Made by a program: the position numbers and the translations under genes
In this document: one piece after another, positions 45,619 through 55,851 of the stretch
Position numbering within the stretch: the first letter of the stretch is position 1
Layout: each line of letters opens with the position of its first letter
Notes under the pieces: generated by a model
The model's database searches: none
What the model was told of the DNA's origin: nothing
Seen by the model: only the letters and a program-made list of their open reading frames with translations
Origin: Candidatus Thioglobus perditus
GTDB lineage: Bacteria; Pseudomonadota; Gammaproteobacteria; PS1; Pseudothioglobaceae
Length of the DNA: 64,000 nt
Reading direction: 5' to 3'
Assembly: GCA_002909145.1 (NCBI GenBank)
Contig: PNQY01000162.1
Location: 1-64,000, forward strand

Positions 45619-48600
45619 ATGCCAAAGAATGATCACGTTGATTTATCTAAAGATAAAAACGTAAGCCAAAAACTAATTAAAGAGGTAGTTAAGGAATACG
45701 AGCTGGGTCTTGCTGGAAAGCTAACCAAAGCTTTTATTACCTCCCCGTTGTCGATTATTATCTTCTTTGCCATGTTGGGTGCTGGAATTATCGGCCTACT
45801 CTCAACACCAAGACAAGAAGACCCTCAGATTTCGGTTCCTTTAATTGATTTATTTGTAGAGTATCCTGGAGCTTCTTCAGAAGAGGTTTCAAATATTATT
45901 GTTAAGCCATTAGAGCGGTTAATGTCGCATATTTTAGGTGTAAAGCATGTTTACTCTGTAAGTGACAAAGGGCAAGGAATTATTACGGTTGAGTTTGACG
46001 TTGGTCAGGATATGAATGCATCAATTATCAAGGTGCGCGATAAAATGCTGGCAAATCTTGATTTTATGCCGCCAGGAGCTAGAAAACCACTAATTAAACC
46101 TAAAGAAATTGACGATGTTCCAATTGTCAACCTTACACTTTGGTCAAAATCTCTTGATGACGGACAACTACGCTCTCTTGGTTTGGAATTATTGCATCAA
46201 CTTGAAAAAGTAAAAGATACTAACAACGGTTTTGTCGTTGGCGGCCGTAAAGAAATTTTCCACATTGATTTATATCCTGGGCGTTTAGCTGGATACGGCG
46301 TATCTATCCAACAAATTGCAGGAACAGTTGGCTCTGCTAATGTTAGAGAGCACACTGGTAATATTGAGCTTAATGGCTTTCAAATGGAAGTTTATTCAGG
46401 AGACTTCTTTAAAAAGGTTGAAGATATTGAGAATCTAGTTGTTGCTATCAATGAAGGAAAGCCTGTATATGTGCGTGATGTTGCTGATGTTTATTACGCT
46501 CCGGAAGAAACAAAGCATACGGTTAATTATTACACTGGTAAAGCCAACAAATCAAACCAAAAGGCAACTGGGGAGCAGGCCGTTACTATTGCTATAGCTA
46601 AGAAATTTGGAACCAATGGCGTTGAGGTGGCTGAAAATATTCTAGCTAAAGTTGATGAATTAAAAGGTAGATTAATCCCTGATAACGTTCAGGTTAGTGT
46701 TACTAGAAACTACGGTAAATCAGCAAAAGATAAAGTTAACGCATTAATCAAAAAACTATTTATTGCAACAGGTGCAGTAACTTTATTAGTATGGTTTGCA
46801 CTTGGAATTAGACCGGCAATTGTTGTTACATTAGTTATTCCAGTTGTGCTATTAATGACTATATTCTCTGCTTGGATTTTAGGCATGACTATCGACAGGG
46901 TTAGTCTATTTGCACTTATTTTTTCTATTGGTATCTTAGTAGATGATGCTATTGTTGTTACCGAAAATATATATAGAAGATGGCTAATCGACAATAAGAT
47001 TACTATTGGCACAGCAATTGATGCAGTGCGTGAAGTTGGCAATCCTACCATTTTAGCTACATTTACTGTAGTTGCTGCACTCGTACCAATGGCCGCTGTA
47101 AGTGGCATGATGGGTCCTTATATGGCTCCAATTCCAGTTCTTGGGTCAGTTGCCATGATGTTCTCATTATTTGCAGCGTTTGTATTTACTCCATACTTCA
47201 TTATGAAGATTGTGCCTCCACTTGACGTGCTACATAAAATGCATAAAAAAGAGGAGAAAGAGGCTAAAGTAATGTTTGCATTTTTCCACTCTACAATCTC
47301 TAAACTATTCAATCAAAAGACTTATGGATGGGGTTTCTTAATTGGCCTAATTGTTGCATTCTTTATGTCAATGTCAATGTTCTACACCACTTCAGTTCCG
47401 GTAAAAATGCTACCACTGGATAATAAGTCAGAATTTGGTGTGGTTTTAGACATGCCGGATGGAACTGCATTGGCAGACACAGCATCAACATTGCATAAAA
47501 TGGCACAAGTGTTACGCAATATTCCAGAAGTTGTGGCTATACAGTCCTACACTGGTACAGCTAAGCCATTTGACTTTAACGGATTAGTAAGACACTACTA
47601 CCTTAGACAAACATCTTCAGAAGGAGAGCTGCAAGTACAACTTGCAGAGAAATCTGATCGCGATAGATCTAGCCACGAAATTGCACTAGAAGCAAGAGAA
47701 ATGATTAGGCAAATTGCAGAAGATGCTGGATCAAACTATGCTGTAGTTGAAATGCCCCCAGGTCCTCCAGTATTGCGCCCTGTAGTTGCTGAAGTATATG
47801 GCCCTGACAAAGAGACCCGTAGAAAGCTTGCAAACGACCTAACTGAATTATTTAAAGAGTCTGGCACTATGACAGATATTGATAATTTAATGCGTGACGA
47901 GTATCCTGTTATTAATTTCCAGGTAGACACGGCAAAAGCATCAAGATTTGGTGTTAGTGTACGAGTTATTAAAGAAACTCTAGCCATGGCAATGAGTAGT
48001 TTTAATGTTGGCACTATTCGTCTTAAAAATGCACTAGAGCCTTCAAGAATTTGCCTGCAAGTTCCACTATCAAAACGCTCACAATTATCATATCTTACTC
48101 AACTACCAGTACCTTCACAGCACGGTGGCATGATTCCTATATCTGAACTTGGATCATTTGTATACAAGAAGCAAGATGACCTTATCTTCCATAAAGATTT
48201 AGCAGATGTTGAATATGTATTGGGTGAGCCTATTGGGCGACTGAGTGCGCCTATTTATGCAATGTTTGGTGTAGATGATTTATTGCTTAGATACCAGACT
48301 ATTGATGGTGAGCAACTTCAAGGAGAATACTTAGGCCCTCCAGAAAACCAAAACGTACCAGGATTTGAATGGTCTGGTGAGTGGACTGTTACTTACGAAA
48401 CTTTCCGTGATATGGGTACAGCATTTGGTGTTGCTTTGGTTGTTATCTATATGCTGGTAGTATGGCAGTTTGGTAACTTTATTGTTCCAGCGGTTATTAT
48501 GGCGCCAATCCCACTTACACTACTTGGTATCGTGCCAGGACATTGGTTATTGGGCGCAGAATTTACCGCAACCTCAATGATTGGTTGGATTGCATTAGCA

Positions 48601-49119
48601 GGTATTATTGTGCGTAATTCTATTCTATTGGTAGACTTTACTGTGCAGGAATACGCAAAAGGTGTGCCATTTTTTGATGCAGTTGTTAATTCATGCTCTT
48701 CACGTACACGTCCAATCTTAATCACTGCATTTGCTCTTGTTGGTGGATCGAGTGTTATTTTGTCAGATCCTATTTTCCAAGGTATGGCAATTTCGTTGTT
48801 GTTCGGTGTGCTTATCTCTACAGTGCTAACACTTATTGTAATTCCACTTGGAACACTTTCAGCAGGCGAGGATTCATGTAGAAATATCGCTGTAAATATG
48901 GGGCTGCTTCCAGGTGATGCAGATGCAGATGCTAAGTACAATGTTACAAAAGCAGAGAAACCTAAGAAGCCAAAAACAGATAAAAAACCTTCAGATCCTA
49001 AAAAATGGATTAAAGAAGCTTTAGGTAAGAAGAATCAAGACAAAAAAGATGATGACTCTAATAATGGCAAAATTGATACTAACGGGTTATTAAAAAAGGA
49101 AGATAAAAACGATCTGTAG
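45619..49119 (+). CDS. RND efflux permease (copy 1)
   Basis: A 1166-residue inner-membrane proton-driven pump of the RND superfamily, with 12 helices and two large periplasmic loops. The first loop begins after STPRQEDPQISVP. Helix 4 carries the proton-relay aspartates (SIGILVDDAIVVTENIYRRW). The last ~65 residues form a lysine/aspartate-rich tail that copy 2 lacks. Substrate is unknown. Part of its 3' region is almost identical in DNA to copy 2. Confidence 0.93.
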   Translation: MPKNDHVDLSKDKNVSQKLIKEVVKEYELGLAGKLTKAFITSPLSIIIFFAMLGAGIIGLLSTPRQEDPQISVPLIDLFVEYPGASSEEVSNIIVKPLERLMSHILGVKHVYSVSDKGQGIITVEFDVGQDMNASIIKVRDKMLANLDFMPPGARKPLIKPKEIDDVPIVNLTLWSKSLDDGQLRSLGLELLHQLEKVKDTNNGFVVGGRKEIFHIDLYPGRLAGYGVSIQQIAGTVGSANVREHTGNIELNGFQMEVYSGDFFKKVEDIENLVVAINEGKPVYVRDVADVYYAPEETKHTVNYYTGKANKSNQKATGEQAVTIAIAKKFGTNGVEVAENILAKVDELKGRLIPDNVQVSVTRNYGKSAKDKVNALIKKLFIATGAVTLLVWFALGIRPAIVVTLVIPVVLLMTIFSAWILGMTIDRVSLFALIFSIGILVDDAIVVTENIYRRWLIDNKITIGTAIDAVREVGNPTILATFTVVAALVPMAAVSGMMGPYMAPIPVLGSVAMMFSLFAAFVFTPYFIMKIVPPLDVLHKMHKKEEKEAKVMFAFFHSTISKLFNQKTYGWGFLIGLIVAFFMSMSMFYTTSVPVKMLPLDNKSEFGVVLDMPDGTALADTASTLHKMAQVLRNIPEVVAIQSYTGTAKPFDFNGLVRHYYLRQTSSEGELQVQLAEKSDRDRSSHEIALEAREMIRQIAEDAGSNYAVVEMPPGPPVLRPVVAEVYGPDKETRRKLANDLTELFKESGTMTDIDNLMRDEYPVINFQVDTAKASRFGVSVRVIKETLAMAMSSFNVGTIRLKNALEPSRICLQVPLSKRSQLSYLTQLPVPSQHGGMIPISELGSFVYKKQDDLIFHKDLADVEYVLGEPIGRLSAPIYAMFGVDDLLLRYQTIDGEQLQGEYLGPPENQNVPGFEWSGEWTVTYETFRDMGTAFGVALVVIYMLVVWQFGNFIVPAVIMAPIPLTLLGIVPGHWLLGAEFTATSMIGWIALAGIIVRNSILLVDFTVQEYAKGVPFFDAVVNSCSSRTRPILITAFALVGGSSVILSDPIFQGMAISLLFGVLISTVLTLIVIPLGTLSAGEDSCRNIAVNMGLLPGDADADAKYNVTKAEKPKKPKTDKKPSDPKKWIKEALGKKNQDKKDDDSNNGKIDTNGLLKKEDKNDL
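48379..48418. repeat. 40-bp identical block shared with 49940-49979 (inverted)
   Basis: These 40 bases of permease copy 1 are identical to the reverse complement of 49940-49979 in copy 2. They lie 98 bases before the larger shared block, and the spacing is the same in both copies. Confidence 0.88.
48517..48620. repeat. 104-bp near-identical inverted repeat, arm 1
   Basis: It matches the reverse complement of 49738-49841 with a single difference (48594, A versus C). It lies in the permease copy 1 coding region, in helices 10-11. Flanking codons differ at most synonymous positions between the copies. Confidence 0.92.
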
Positions 49120-49147
49120 CCCTTAATAAAAACATCAAGTATATTTT

Positions 49148-49177
49148 AAAAGCCAGCATCTATTGTTGGCTTTTTTT
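49148..49177 (+). terminator. Terminator of the copy 1 efflux operon
   Basis: An 11-bp stem containing one G-T pair, with the loop TCTAT, continues into a T tract, 28 bases after the permease stop. Confidence 0.88.
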
Positions 49178-49401
49178 ATTAACAATATTCGCAAAGACTT
49201 TTTAAATAATATAAACAGCTTTATTTACAATGTTAAATCACTATCTAAAAGCTTAAAAACATTAGTATTTAAAGCTTTTATGTGTTTTTAATAGTTGAGC
49301 AGGGTGGTGGTAAAAAACTTAGAAAAACTCTCATTATAAAAAAATAAGATAAAACGTTTTAAAATACAATATCGAAATTAGTTTTTTAAGTGAACTAGAT
49401 G

Positions 49402-49437
49402 CTTAATACTCTTTTATTCACTACAAAGAGTATTAAG
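49402..49437. repeat. Perfect 13-bp inverted repeat before the copy 2 permease 3' end
   Basis: CTTAATACTCTTT and its exact complement are separated by 10 bases (49415-49424). On the plus strand a T run follows; on the minus strand none does. It lies 17 bases beyond the copy 2 stop and may stabilise or end that transcript. Confidence 0.7.
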
Positions 49438-49454
49438 ATTTTTTAAAGACGGTG

Positions 49455-52400
49455 CTAGTCTTGCTCTTTACTTTCTGCAAACACCTTCTCCCCAGCACTA
49501 ATACAACCTAGTGGGATAACTATTAAGGTTAGTAGGGTGGAGATAAATACACCGAACAACAACGAAACCGCCATACCTTGGAAAATAGGGTCAAATAATA
49601 TCACCATAGATCCAAGAATAAGTGCGAAAGCTGTAATTAGAATTGGTCTAGTTCTTGATTTAGCTGAAAGAATAACTGCATCAAGTAGTGGTGTGCCACT
49701 ACGAAATGCATGAGTAGTAAAGTCAACCATTAAGATTGAATTACGCACAATAATACCTGCTAAGGCAATCCAACCAATCATTGAGGTTGCGGTAAATTCT
49801 GCGCCCAATAACCAATGTCCTGGCACGATACCAAGTAGTGTGAGTGGAATAGGGGACATGATGATAGCTGGAATTGTGAAGTTACCAAACGCCCATACAA
49901 CCAACATATAAATAGCAATCAGCGCCACGCCAAAAGCAATACCCATATCACGGAAAGTTTCGTAAGTAACAGTCCACTCGCCACCCCACTCAAAACCACT
50001 AACTTTATCACTAGCTGGTGCGCCAGTGTACTCGCCACTTCTAAGTTCTACTCCATCAGGAGTAGTGTAGCCTTTTTCTGCAAGAATTCTCTCTACATCT
50101 AGCATTGCATAAATAGGCGCTCCTAAGCGTCCAACAGCATCGCCAACAACAAACTCAACATTTCTTAAATCTTTATGGAAGATAATATCATCACGCTTAA
50201 CCTTAACAAATTTACCTAGTTCTGATAATGGTATAGTTCTTTGGTCCATAGTCATAACCGGCAAATCACCTAAGCGATGTAGGTTGGATCTTTTCTCAAC
50301 AGGAATAGTTAACACTACATGAGTAGGTTCTGAAATCAATGAATTAAAAATAGTAGTAGCTTTAAACTCGCCCATTACCATAGCTAAATGTTGATTTATA
50401 GTTTCTACAGAAATACCCTGACGTGAGGCTTTTTCACGATCAATCTCAAAGCGCCAAGTCTCCATTGGGCTACGCATTAAATTATCAACATCAGCAATAA
50501 TTTCAGACTCACGAAAAATTTGAGTTATATCATCTGCAACCTTACGACGAGTGTCTGCATCTGGGCCATGCACTTCTGCAACCACAGTTTGCAACACTGG
50601 AGGTCCTGGAGGCATTTCTACTACAGTGATTGCAACACCAGACTCTTGAGCTATTGTTTCTAATTGCTCACGTACTGCGCTAGCAATGTCATGACTAGTA
50701 CGATCACGCACAGTCTTATCAGTCAACTGAATGGCAATTTCAGCTTGCCAAGGGAATTGACGTAAATAGTAATGACGAACTAAACCGTTGAAATCAAATG
50801 GTTGAGCTGTACCAATGTAGTTTTGTGTAGCAACAATTTCTTCAATGTCTTTTAATTTTGAAGCAATTTTATTAGTAAAGTTTGCTGTAGTTGGAAGGGC
50901 AGTTCCATCAGGCATGTCAATCACAATACTAAAGTTTGATTTGTCATCAAATGGCAACATCTTAACTGGAACTGATGTGTTGTAAAACATATACATAGAA
51001 CCGAAAAAGCTTAAAAACAATCCAAGTAAGAAGCCATATCCTAGTGATTTATTATTAACCAACCCAAGAATAACTTTGCGAAAGAAAACATCCATTTTTG
51101 CATCAATTTTTTCATCTCGCTCTTCCATTTTGCGTAGTTTTTCCATACTAGGAATGATTCTCATAGCTAAGTATGGTGCAAAGATAAGCGCTGCTAAAAG
51201 TGATAAAATCATTGCTACAGAGCCTAATGCTGGGATTGGTTCCATATAAGGACCCATCATTCCAGAGATAAAGCCCATTGGAATAAGTGCTGCAACTACG
51301 GTATATGTGGCTAAAACAGTTGGATTTCCAACCTCACGCACAGCATCAACAGCAACGTTACTACTCATGCATCCTGCCATCAGCCATCGTCTATATATAT
51401 TCTCTACAATTACAATAGCATTATCAACCAAAAAACCAATAGAGAAGATGAGTGCAAACAAACTAACTCTATCGATGGTGTAGCCCATAAGCATAGCAAT
51501 AAATACAGTTGCAACCAATACGACAGGAATAGTAAGCAGAACCACAATAGATGGCTTTATACCCAAGCTAAGCCATACTAGTAGTGTTACCGCGCCTGTG
51601 GCAACAAACAACTTAAATATTAAGTCATTAACCTTGTTATTGGCACTAAGCCCATAATTACGTGTAACTTCAACATTTACATTACTAGGAATTAAATACC
51701 CCTTAAGGCTTTCAATCTCATTTAATATATCGTTAACTACACTAACACCGTTTGATCCACGCTGTTTAGCCAAGGCAATGGTAACAGCAGATGCATTCTT
51801 AATAGTTTTAGCTTCAGGATCGTCAGAATATGCTGCTCCAGTAGAAAATGTAACCAAACCTTTAGTTTCTTGAGGGCTTTGAGTAACACTAGCCACATCT
51901 CTTAAAAATACTGGTGTGCCTTTATGTTGACCAACAACTAGCTGTTCAATATCATCAACATTTGATAAATATCCGCCAGACTCAACAAACATAAATTTAT
52001 TATTTATTTCAACAGAACCAACAGTGTGCCCAGTATTTGCGGTTTGTACTGAGTGAACAATCTGACCAGGGCTAACGCCAAATCCAGCAAGGCGCTCAGG
52101 AAGTATTTCAATACGCATTTGTTGTGAACGGCCACCAGTTACAAATCCAACTCCAGTAAGGGGCACTTGTTTAAGATGTTGCAGAACGCTAACACCTAAA
52201 ACCCTAAGCTGCTCATCATCTACATCTTCAGACCATAGGGTTAAGGTAACCGAAGGAACATCGTCAACTTCTTTTGGTTTTACTTGTGGAGGGTCTATAC
52301 CTTTGGGTAATAAATCAAGATTAGATTGAATTTTGCTATGAACCTGCAATATAGAAGGCCCCATTGGCTCGCCAACTTTAAACTGAATAGTGATAACACC

Positions 52401-52766
52401 ATATTCACGATCACTTGCAGAATATATGTGCTTAATATTTGGAATTTCACTCAGGGTTCTTTCAAACGGATCAATAAGTTGACTAGAAACCTCATTTGAA
52501 GAAAGACCAGGGGCTGGAAAGAAAATATCAATCATTGGTACTGATATTTGCGGATCTTCCTGACGTGGTGTAGCTATCAGACCCCAGATTCCAATTGCCA
52601 TCATAGCAATAAATAATAATGGTGACAAAGGGGAGTGGATAAAGGTTCTGGCTAAATTACCAGAAAAGCCTATATCTTTATCCTCAATAAAGTTTTCATC
52701 TTTATTTAAAATCGAATCTTTTTCATCTGAGTTTATATCACAAAACTCTTGTTCTTCTTTTTGCAT
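49455..52766 (-). CDS. RND efflux permease (copy 2)
   Basis: A 1103-residue paralogue of copy 1 with the same architecture: TPRQEDPQISVPMID in the first loop region, helix 4 with SIGFLVDNAIVIVENIYRRW, and a C-terminal helix bundle. In helix 4 the relay pair reads DN where copy 1 has DD. It ends shortly after the last helix (SAGEKVFAESKEQD), without the lysine-rich tail. It is transcribed after its adaptor, 9 bases apart, and converges on copy 1. Confidence 0.93.
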   Translation of the reverse strand: MQKEEQEFCDINSDEKDSILNKDENFIEDKDIGFSGNLARTFIHSPLSPLLFIAMMAIGIWGLIATPRQEDPQISVPMIDIFFPAPGLSSNEVSSQLIDPFERTLSEIPNIKHIYSASDREYGVITIQFKVGEPMGPSILQVHSKIQSNLDLLPKGIDPPQVKPKEVDDVPSVTLTLWSEDVDDEQLRVLGVSVLQHLKQVPLTGVGFVTGGRSQQMRIEILPERLAGFGVSPGQIVHSVQTANTGHTVGSVEINNKFMFVESGGYLSNVDDIEQLVVGQHKGTPVFLRDVASVTQSPQETKGLVTFSTGAAYSDDPEAKTIKNASAVTIALAKQRGSNGVSVVNDILNEIESLKGYLIPSNVNVEVTRNYGLSANNKVNDLIFKLFVATGAVTLLVWLSLGIKPSIVVLLTIPVVLVATVFIAMLMGYTIDRVSLFALIFSIGFLVDNAIVIVENIYRRWLMAGCMSSNVAVDAVREVGNPTVLATYTVVAALIPMGFISGMMGPYMEPIPALGSVAMILSLLAALIFAPYLAMRIIPSMEKLRKMEERDEKIDAKMDVFFRKVILGLVNNKSLGYGFLLGLFLSFFGSMYMFYNTSVPVKMLPFDDKSNFSIVIDMPDGTALPTTANFTNKIASKLKDIEEIVATQNYIGTAQPFDFNGLVRHYYLRQFPWQAEIAIQLTDKTVRDRTSHDIASAVREQLETIAQESGVAITVVEMPPGPPVLQTVVAEVHGPDADTRRKVADDITQIFRESEIIADVDNLMRSPMETWRFEIDREKASRQGISVETINQHLAMVMGEFKATTIFNSLISEPTHVVLTIPVEKRSNLHRLGDLPVMTMDQRTIPLSELGKFVKVKRDDIIFHKDLRNVEFVVGDAVGRLGAPIYAMLDVERILAEKGYTTPDGVELRSGEYTGAPASDKVSGFEWGGEWTVTYETFRDMGIAFGVALIAIYMLVVWAFGNFTIPAIIMSPIPLTLLGIVPGHWLLGAEFTATSMIGWIALAGIIVRNSILMVDFTTHAFRSGTPLLDAVILSAKSRTRPILITAFALILGSMVILFDPIFQGMAVSLLFGVFISTLLTLIVIPLGCISAGEKVFAESKEQD
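49738..49841. repeat. 104-bp near-identical inverted repeat, arm 2
   Basis: Reverse complement of 48517-48620 with one difference, inside the copy 2 permease. The inner edges of the two arms are 1,117 bases apart. Confidence 0.92.
49940..49979. repeat. 40-bp identical block, arm 2
   Basis: Reverse complement of 48379-48418 with no difference, inside the copy 2 permease. Confidence 0.88.
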
Positions 52767-52775
52767 AAGCTAATT

Positions 52776-53900
52776 TTATTTTCTAATAGATGTAGATAAA
52801 GACGGGTTTTTGAGCACCATCTCTCCTGAATAGATACCAGATAACACACTTACCCAACCGTTATCAGCCATATCACCAACACGTACAAAACGCATTTCTA
52901 GTTGACCATTATTGTTTACATAAACAGTTGGCAAGCTACCACGTAATATCACAGCGCTACTAGGTATAGTTACCAGTTCTATAGAGTTTTTATTAACATC
53001 TGGGATTATTACTTCAACATACATACCGGGTGCAGCTATAGTGTTTTCTGGTAATGCAAATTTAACAGTAATAGTGTGCCCCATTACATCAGCCATTGGA
53101 AAGACACGTGACACAACAATTTGTGTATTCTTGCTGCTTTGATCTAAGCGTGCATTTAATTTCATACCACGCTTAAGAGTTCTAGCTAAACGTGCTGGAA
53201 CTTCAGCCCTAATCTGTAAATTTTTAGTATCACCATACAAGAAAATAGGTACACCCGGTTGTGCAGGTTGACCAACTTCGACCATTTTTCTTAATATAAC
53301 ACCATCAAACGGGGCAAATGTAGTGGCGTTTTCTATATTCTCATCCAGTTCACGAATGCCAGCAAGAGCTTGAGTGTGTGCATTTCTAGCTGTTTCTAAT
53401 TGCACATTCATTGCATATAGATTGGTTCTCTTTTGTGTATTTGCATTGCCTTCACCAGACATACTTCTCATTGGATCTGAGAACATACTAACCATGCTTG
53501 GCATGCCTGCTAACATTGCATTTGACTGAGAATTTGGATTTTCCATTTCATTATAAACTTGCATTTGTGCATTGCGCACACCGGCATCTGCACTAGCAAG
53601 CTGTGCCTCAGCTTGATCTCTTTTAGCTATTAATGCATCAATATCTTGTCTTGCTAATTTATTTCCACGTTTAAACGAATCACCTTCTTCGCCAGCAAGA
53701 AAAATAATATCTCCAGGCATCTTGGCAACTAAATTAACTTCACGGTGTGGTATAACCGTTCCACCTAAAGAGGTAAAAGAACCAATCTTACTTGTTTTGG
53801 CGGCAACAAACTCTTGAGAAGATACTTCAGCAGATGAAACTTGAGTAATTGAGAACAATAGAGCACATGTAACTATACTTTTTGTAAATGATATTTTCAT
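52776..53900 (-). CDS. RND efflux periplasmic adaptor subunit (copy 2)
   Basis: A 374-residue membrane-fusion protein paralogous to copy 1. The ATG at 53900 gives a clean signal peptide (SIVTCALLFSITQVSSA); the open frame runs on to a TTG at 53945. The lipoyl domain has LVAKMPGDIIFLAGEEGDSF. The hairpin holds a Met-rich insertion (AMLAGMPSMVSMFSDPM) as in copy 1. A 10-bp palindrome, AGGTTAACCT, lies at 53968-53977, about 70 bases upstream, in the likely promoter region. Confidence 0.9.
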   Translation of the reverse strand: MKISFTKSIVTCALLFSITQVSSAEVSSQEFVAAKTSKIGSFTSLGGTVIPHREVNLVAKMPGDIIFLAGEEGDSFKRGNKLARQDIDALIAKRDQAEAQLASADAGVRNAQMQVYNEMENPNSQSNAMLAGMPSMVSMFSDPMRSMSGEGNANTQKRTNLYAMNVQLETARNAHTQALAGIRELDENIENATTFAPFDGVILRKMVEVGQPAQPGVPIFLYGDTKNLQIRAEVPARLARTLKRGMKLNARLDQSSKNTQIVVSRVFPMADVMGHTITVKFALPENTIAAPGMYVEVIIPDVNKNSIELVTIPSSAVILRGSLPTVYVNNNGQLEMRFVRVGDMADNGWVSVLSGIYSGEMVLKNPSLSTSIRK

Positions 53901-53999
53901 AAATAGTTGTTTATTTGTTGATATGAAGGCGAATTCTACCACCAATAGGTGTTTTATTTCTTAACATAGGTTAACCTTATTGATATATTTTGCAATTTA

Positions 54000-54965
54000 T
54001 TAGCTGATTGGCTTGCCAGCTATTTGTAAATCCGCATGATATGACGATCGAACCATTGGGCCGCTAGCCACTTGTAAAAAACCTAAACCTAAGGCAATAT
54101 CTCTATATTCATCAAATTGAGTAGGGTGTATGTACTCATCTACGGCTAAATGATACTTGCTAGGTTGCAAATACTGACCTAAAGTTAGCATATCTACATT
54201 ATGCTTGCGCAAATCTTTTAAAACATCGATGACTTGATTCTTACTCTCGCCAACCCCCAACATTAAACCTGACTTAGTAATTACATCTTTATGCTGAAGT
54301 TTAAAATCTTTAAGTAGTTTTAATGAATACTCATAGCTAGCCCCTGGTCTAACCTTGGGGTATAGACTTGGAACTGTTTCTAGATTATGATTAAACACAT
54401 CGGGAGGGCATGTCTTAAATATTTCAAGGGCCTTATCAATCCTACCTCTAAAGTCTGGAGTAAGTATTTCAATTTCTACATTTGGAGTTGCATTTCTAAT
54501 AGCATCTATGCACTGTTTGAAATGGTTAGCCCCTCCATCACGCAAATCATCCCTATCAACTGAGGTTATGACCACGTACTTCAGTTTCATTTTTTTAATA
54601 GTATCTGCTAAATGCTTTGGCTCATCAGCATCAAGTTTTTTAGGTTTACCGTGCGCAACATCACAAAATGGGCAGCGTCTGGTGCAAATTTGCCCCATTA
54701 TCATAAATGTTGCTGTCCCGTGATTAAAACATTCGCCCAGATTTGGACACTGGGCTTCTTCACAAACAGTAAATAATTTTTGACCCCTAAGTGTTTTTTT
54801 TAATCTATCAATTTTTGCACCAGAAGGATGTTTGATTCTAATCCAGCTTGGCTTTCTTATAGGGGTCTTGTTGGAATCAGGCTTAACTTTCAAGCGTGAC
54901 ACTTTTGATTTGCCTTTTAAGTCTTTTATTTCAATATCTTGTTCGTTTGAATTATTGTTCGGCAT
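54000..54965 (-). CDS. lipA: Lipoyl synthase
   Basis: A radical-SAM enzyme that inserts two sulfurs into protein-bound octanoate. The auxiliary cluster motif is [12 protein letters not shown] and the radical-SAM motif is CTRRCPFC. At 321 residues it has the normal length with a lysine-rich N-terminal extension. Its start overlaps the 3' end of lipB by 14 bases. Confidence 0.98.
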   Translation of the reverse strand: MPNNNSNEQDIEIKDLKGKSKVSRLKVKPDSNKTPIRKPSWIRIKHPSGAKIDRLKKTLRGQKLFTVCEEAQCPNLGECFNHGTATFMIMGQICTRRCPFCDVAHGKPKKLDADEPKHLADTIKKMKLKYVVITSVDRDDLRDGGANHFKQCIDAIRNATPNVEIEILTPDFRGRIDKALEIFKTCPPDVFNHNLETVPSLYPKVRPGASYEYSLKLLKDFKLQHKDVITKSGLMLGVGESKNQVIDVLKDLRKHNVDMLTLGQYLQPSKYHLAVDEYIHPTQFDEYRDIALGLGFLQVASGPMVRSSYHADLQIAGKPIS

Positions 54966-55566
54966 TTTTAATGTTTTTAATAAGCTCTTTACTAAGTTGT
55001 TGAGATACTAAATTTGATGAAATGGTATTATCCGTTAAATCAGACATCTGTGTCACCTTCAGACCCTTGTATCCACAAGGGTTTATTTGTAAAAATGGAG
55101 ATAGATCCATATCTATATTAAGACTCAAGCCGTGATATGTTCTAGATTTTTTCACTTTAAGGCCTAATGCAGCAATTTTCATATCATCTACATAGACACC
55201 ATGGGCCCCATCTTTTAAATGAGAGTTAATATTGTAACTTTTTAGTAAATTAATAACTGAATTCTCAATTATAGATACCATCTTTTTAATACCAACACCC
55301 AGACGTTTTAAATCAATTAAACAGTATATAACTAGTTGCCCAGGACCATGGTAAGTAACTTGCCCACCACGATCGGAGTTAATCACAGGTATGCCTTTAG
55401 CTTCTAAAACATTCTCTTCTTTTCCAGATAATCCTTGAGTAAATACACTTTTATGCTCAACAATCCAAAGCTCATCTTCAGTATTATCATCACGCAACTG
55501 AGTGAATTTTTTCATCATTTCCCAGGTGGTTTGATAATCTTGGGATCCGAGGTTGGTAATTTTCAC
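54952..55566 (-). CDS. lipB: Octanoyl-ACP:protein octanoyltransferase
   Basis: It moves octanoate from ACP to lipoate-dependent enzymes, the step before LipA. The 204 residues contain [16 protein letters not shown], the catalytic lysine in [15 protein letters not shown] and the catalytic cysteine in INPCGYKG. The start codon is GTG at 55566; no in-frame ATG fits. It is 6 bases downstream of the DUF493 gene. Confidence 0.97.
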   Translation of the reverse strand: MKITNLGSQDYQTTWEMMKKFTQLRDDNTEDELWIVEHKSVFTQGLSGKEENVLEAKGIPVINSDRGGQVTYHGPGQLVIYCLIDLKRLGVGIKKMVSIIENSVINLLKSYNINSHLKDGAHGVYVDDMKIAALGLKVKKSRTYHGLSLNIDMDLSPFLQINPCGYKGLKVTQMSDLTDNTISSNLVSQQLSKELIKNIKNAEQ

Positions 55567-55572
55567 GTTATT

Positions 55573-55851
55573 TTATAAAACGTAAGCAACTAAATGGCAG
55601 TCTTGTAGGTCTTGATTAATAGAGTCTAATTGCGACCTGCTTGTGGCAACAATACGAATAGTAAATGATATATAACTACCTTTAGAGCTACGCTTTTTGG
55701 TTATTTGACTAGGGTGTAATTCACCAGCATAACGCTCAACAATTGAGCATACAGCAGGGTGCAATTCTTCACAATCCTTGCCAAATACCTTTACAGGGTA
55801 ATCACAGGGAAAATTAAATATTTCTTCAGAAGTTGGATTAGCATTAGTCAT
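55573..55851 (-). CDS. DUF493 family protein (YbeD-like)
   Basis: A 92-residue protein of the YbeD/DUF493 family, a small alpha/beta fold resembling regulatory ACT-like domains. It has FNFPCDYPVKVFGK at the start and a central SYISFTIRIVATSRSQLDSI. The E. coli homologue also lies just before lipB. Its role is undefined, perhaps in lipoate regulation. It is divergent from the AAA ATPase gene. Confidence 0.88.
   Translation of the reverse strand: MTNANPTSEEIFNFPCDYPVKVFGKDCEELHPAVCSIVERYAGELHPSQITKKRSSKGSYISFTIRIVATSRSQLDSINQDLQDCHLVAYVL

Larger units (their letters stand above)
49120..49454. other. Convergent intergenic region between the two pumps
   Basis: A 335-base AT-rich gap with no convincing ORF. 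It holds the terminator of copy 1 (49148-49177), a 9-bp inverted repeat (TAAAAGCTT at 49246-49254 with 49272-49280) and a perfect 13-bp inverted repeat (49402-49437). I see no RNA gene or promoter. Confidence 0.8.

Noticed and set aside
48447-48941. Minus-strand 164-codon ORF inside permease copy 1
   Set aside because: It lies fully antisense to a strongly conserved RND coding region and has low-complexity composition with no recognisable motif.
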